Program-made: the position numbers and the translations under genes
NCBI GenBank assembly: GCA_011523515.1
Contig: WTGO01000027.1
Coordinates: 1-64,000 of the forward strand
Direction: 5' to 3'
Length of the DNA: 64,000 bases
Source of the DNA: Chloroflexota bacterium
GTDB lineage: Bacteria > Chloroflexota > Anaerolineae > Aggregatilineales > Phototrophicaceae
Part shown: positions 61,990 through 64,000 of the stretch, one piece after another
Layout of the letters: every line of letters starts with the position of its first letter
How positions within the stretch are numbered: the first letter of the stretch is position 1
The notes under the pieces: generated by a model
The model's database searches: none
What the model was told of the DNA's origin: nothing
Seen by the model: only the letters and a program-made list of their open reading frames with translations

Positions 61990-63972
61990 ATGACGAACGA
62001 CATCTACGGCGGCGCGGAGCTGCTGCCGACCACCCGCACTCGAGGCCAAGGCCGTGAGGGCCGGCTGCCGCTGGACGAAGATATGCTGCTGAATGAAGCA
62101 AGCGGCAATCTCTTCGCCATGACGCAGAATGTGGCCATGGGCTGGCATCCGGAGGAGGTCAACCGCGAGCAGTACGTCATCGTCAGCACCAAGGGCGGCT
62201 TGCGCGGCGAAGACGGCAGCCCGGTCGCGCTGGGTTATCACACCGGGCACTGGGAGATCAGCCTGCTGGTCCAAGAAGCGGCGGAGACGATCCGCGCCCG
62301 GGACGCCATACCCTTTGCGATTTACTGCTCCGACCCCTGCGACGGGCGCTCGCAAGGCACGACCGGTATGATGGACAGCCTGGCGTATCGCAACGATGCC
62401 GCCCTGGTGATGCGGCGTATGATCCGCTCGCTGCCGACCCGCGACGGCGTCATGGGCGTCGCCACCTGCGACAAGGGGCTGCCCGCCGCCATGATCGCGC
62501 TGGCTGGCTGTGGCGATTTGCCCGGCATTATCGTGCCCGGCGGCGTGACCCTGCCGGCGGAAGGAGCGGAAGACGCCGGCACCGTGCAAACCATCGGCGC
62601 GCGCTTCGCCCACGGCATGATCAGCCTGGATTACGCCGCGGAGATGGGTTGCAAAGCTTGCGGCTCTTCCGGCGGCGGCTGCCAATTTCTGGGCACGGCG
62701 GCCACCTCGCAAGTCGTCGCGGAAGCGCTCGGCTTGAGCCTGCCGCACTGCGCGTTGGCGCCATCGGGCGAGGCGGTGTGGCTGGATAACGCCCGCCGCT
62801 CGGCGCTGGCGCTGCTCAACCTGAAAGCGGCTGGGATCACCCTAGCCGATATCATCACGCCGGCCGCGCTGGAAAACGCTATGCTCGCGCATTCGGCTTT
62901 CGGCGGCTCGACGAATTTGCTGCTGCATATCCCGGCCGTGGCGCATGCCGCCGGGCTAAAGGCGCCGACAGTCGACGACTGGATTCGCATCAACCGCAGC
63001 ACATCGCGCCTGGTCGACGCCCTGCCCAACGGGCCGCGCAACCACCCCACCGTGCAGGTGTTTATGGCCGGTGGCGTGCCGGAAGTGATGCTCCACCTGC
63101 GCGCGCAGGGCTTGCTGAATACTGATGTGCTCACTGTTTCAGGCGACACTCTCGATACCGTGCTGGATTGGTGGGAAGGCAGCGACCGGCGGCGGCTGGC
63201 CCGCGAGCGCCTGCGCGAAAGCGATGGGGTCGATCCTGAGGACGTCATTATGTCGCCCGATCAAGCGCGCGCCCGCGGCTTGACCAGCACGGTCGTATTC
63301 CCAATCGGCAACATCGCGCCGGAAGGCTCAGTCATCAAAGCGACCGCCATTGACCCCGCGGTCGTCGGCGCTGACGGCGTCTATCGACATCGCGGCGCGG
63401 CGCGTGTTTTCACCTCGGAGCGGGCGGCGATACGCGCGCTCAAGGGCCTGGAAGGCGAGAAAATCCAGCCCGGCAATGTGCTTGTGCTGAGCGGCGTCGG
63501 ACCCATGGGCACTGGCATGGAAGAAACCTATCAGTTGACATCCGCGCTCAAGTTCATCCCCTGGGGCAAACAGGCGCCGATCATCACGGACGCGCGATTC
63601 TCCGGCGTATCGACCGGCGCTTGCATCGGCCATGTGGGACCGGAGGCGCTGGCGGGCGGGCCCATCGGCAAACTGCGCGATGGCGATCTGATCGAGATTG
63701 AAATCGACCGCGTCAGCTTGAGCGGGTCGGTGGACTTGGTGGGCACGGCGGCAGGCGAGATAACGGCCGACGAAGCGCAAGCGCTGCTGGAAGCGCGCGA
63801 TCCGCATAGGGACTTACAGCCGCACCCTGACCTTCCGGCGGATACGCGCTTGTGGGCGGCGCTGCAGGCGGCCAGCGGAGGCGTCTGGGCGGGCAGCGTC
63901 TATGACGTGGACAAGATCACGCAAGCACTGGAAGCAGGCATGGCGGCGCTGGTCCTCGCTGGCGAACCCTAG
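61990..63972 (+). CDS. YjhG/YagF-family D-xylonate dehydratase
   Basis: 660 residues, the IlvD/Edd superfamily branch that includes E. coli YjhG and YagF. It dehydrates D-xylonate (or a related sugar acid) to 2-keto-3-deoxy-xylonate. The likely iron-sulfur ligands are Cys117 ([11 protein letters not shown]), Cys160 (ATCDKGLPA) and Cys231 (GGGCQFLGT). [19 protein letters not shown] and the long YjhG-like C-terminus ([14 protein letters not shown]) are complete. GGAG precedes the ATG at 61990. It is divergent from the SDR cluster and supports a non-phosphorylative pentose route with the FAH-family enzyme. The remaining 28 bases to the window end hold nothing. Confidence 0.92.
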   Translation: MTNDIYGGAELLPTTRTRGQGREGRLPLDEDMLLNEASGNLFAMTQNVAMGWHPEEVNREQYVIVSTKGGLRGEDGSPVALGYHTGHWEISLLVQEAAETIRARDAIPFAIYCSDPCDGRSQGTTGMMDSLAYRNDAALVMRRMIRSLPTRDGVMGVATCDKGLPAAMIALAGCGDLPGIIVPGGVTLPAEGAEDAGTVQTIGARFAHGMISLDYAAEMGCKACGSSGGGCQFLGTAATSQVVAEALGLSLPHCALAPSGEAVWLDNARRSALALLNLKAAGITLADIITPAALENAMLAHSAFGGSTNLLLHIPAVAHAAGLKAPTVDDWIRINRSTSRLVDALPNGPRNHPTVQVFMAGGVPEVMLHLRAQGLLNTDVLTVSGDTLDTVLDWWEGSDRRRLARERLRESDGVDPEDVIMSPDQARARGLTSTVVFPIGNIAPEGSVIKATAIDPAVVGADGVYRHRGAARVFTSERAAIRALKGLEGEKIQPGNVLVLSGVGPMGTGMEETYQLTSALKFIPWGKQAPIITDARFSGVSTGACIGHVGPEALAGGPIGKLRDGDLIEIEIDRVSLSGSVDLVGTAAGEITADEAQALLEARDPHRDLQPHPDLPADTRLWAALQAASGGVWAGSVYDVDKITQALEAGMAALVLAGEP

Positions 63973-64000
63973 CAACTGCCTTGAGTAAAAACATAATCGG

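Noticed and set aside
1-64000. CRISPR array
   Set aside because: The repeated GAGTACACCGAG and GTAGGGGCGA sequences are dispersed, palindromic and not spaced by unique 30-40 base spacers. No cas gene is present.
1-64000. tRNA or rRNA genes
   Set aside because: No T-loop GGTTCGAATCC-type segment in a cloverleaf context or rRNA core sequence was noticed on reading the intergenic gaps. A dedicated tRNA search was not possible.

Overview
The window is a bacterial chromosome segment of fairly high GC content. Its gene families and layout suggest a heterotrophic member of the Chloroflexota (Anaerolineae/Caldilineae-like). Reasons are the many sugar ABC transporters without their own ATPase, RarA, the M55 D-aminopeptidases, the LacI-type operator motif, and the proline/threonine-rich lipoprotein linker. 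This placement is inference: no rRNA, tRNA or ribosomal protein gene is visible to test it.

Layout. 0-4 kb: end of a LUD/LutC-type gene, a Gfo/Idh/MocA oxidoreductase, gene relics (a permease C-terminus, a fibronectin-III protein with two in-frame stops), an HNH nuclease and a palindromic repeat. 4-13 kb: amino-sugar catabolism (nagA divergent from SIS / GH20 hexosaminidase / SIS), a HAD phosphatase whose only usable start seems to be ATT, an SH3-domain exported protein and an M24 peptidase. 13-16 kb: a decayed AT-rich patch bracketed by GTAGGGGCGA-type repeats, a P5C-dehydrogenase-like aldehyde dehydrogenase and a cytochrome P450 relic. 16-19 kb: three ATGA-overlapping genes (EF_0837-type amidohydrolase, SelA/DgaE-type PLP enzyme, TIGR04076 protein). 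18.8-20.5 kb: a BglII-like restriction-modification pair. 20.6-25.6 kb: an SDR, a ParA plus helix-turn-helix partner, an iodotyrosine-deiodinase-like flavoprotein, a metallo-beta-lactamase-fold hydrolase and an acetyl-xylan-esterase-like hydrolase. 26-30 kb: a P-loop protein, a dipeptide-epimerase-like enolase and two tandem DppA-type D-aminopeptidases. 30-34.6 kb: a MenA-like prenyltransferase, two glycosyltransferases and a class III aminotransferase.

34.8-41.4 kb holds two convergent CUT1-type sugar importers lacking ATPases, followed by a sulfatase. 43.3-46.4 kb is a second, AT-richer restriction-modification system with an autoregulated controller gene and a clear C-box. 46.5-49 kb is rarA, a membrane protein and a DinB-fold protein. 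49-64 kb is mostly one co-directional minus-strand block. It holds a ribose-type (CUT2) importer with an oversized permease, promoter, LacI-type operator and internal terminator, then sugar-acid enzymes: an enolase-superfamily dehydratase, a FAH-family enzyme, SDRs and a Gfo/Idh enzyme. A YjhG/YagF-type D-xylonate dehydratase runs divergently at the end.

Together the genes describe a scavenger of amino sugars, D-amino-acid peptides, sulfated or acetylated glycans and sugar acids. Active gene decay is visible (five relics or interrupted genes), as are two families of intergenic palindromic repeats.
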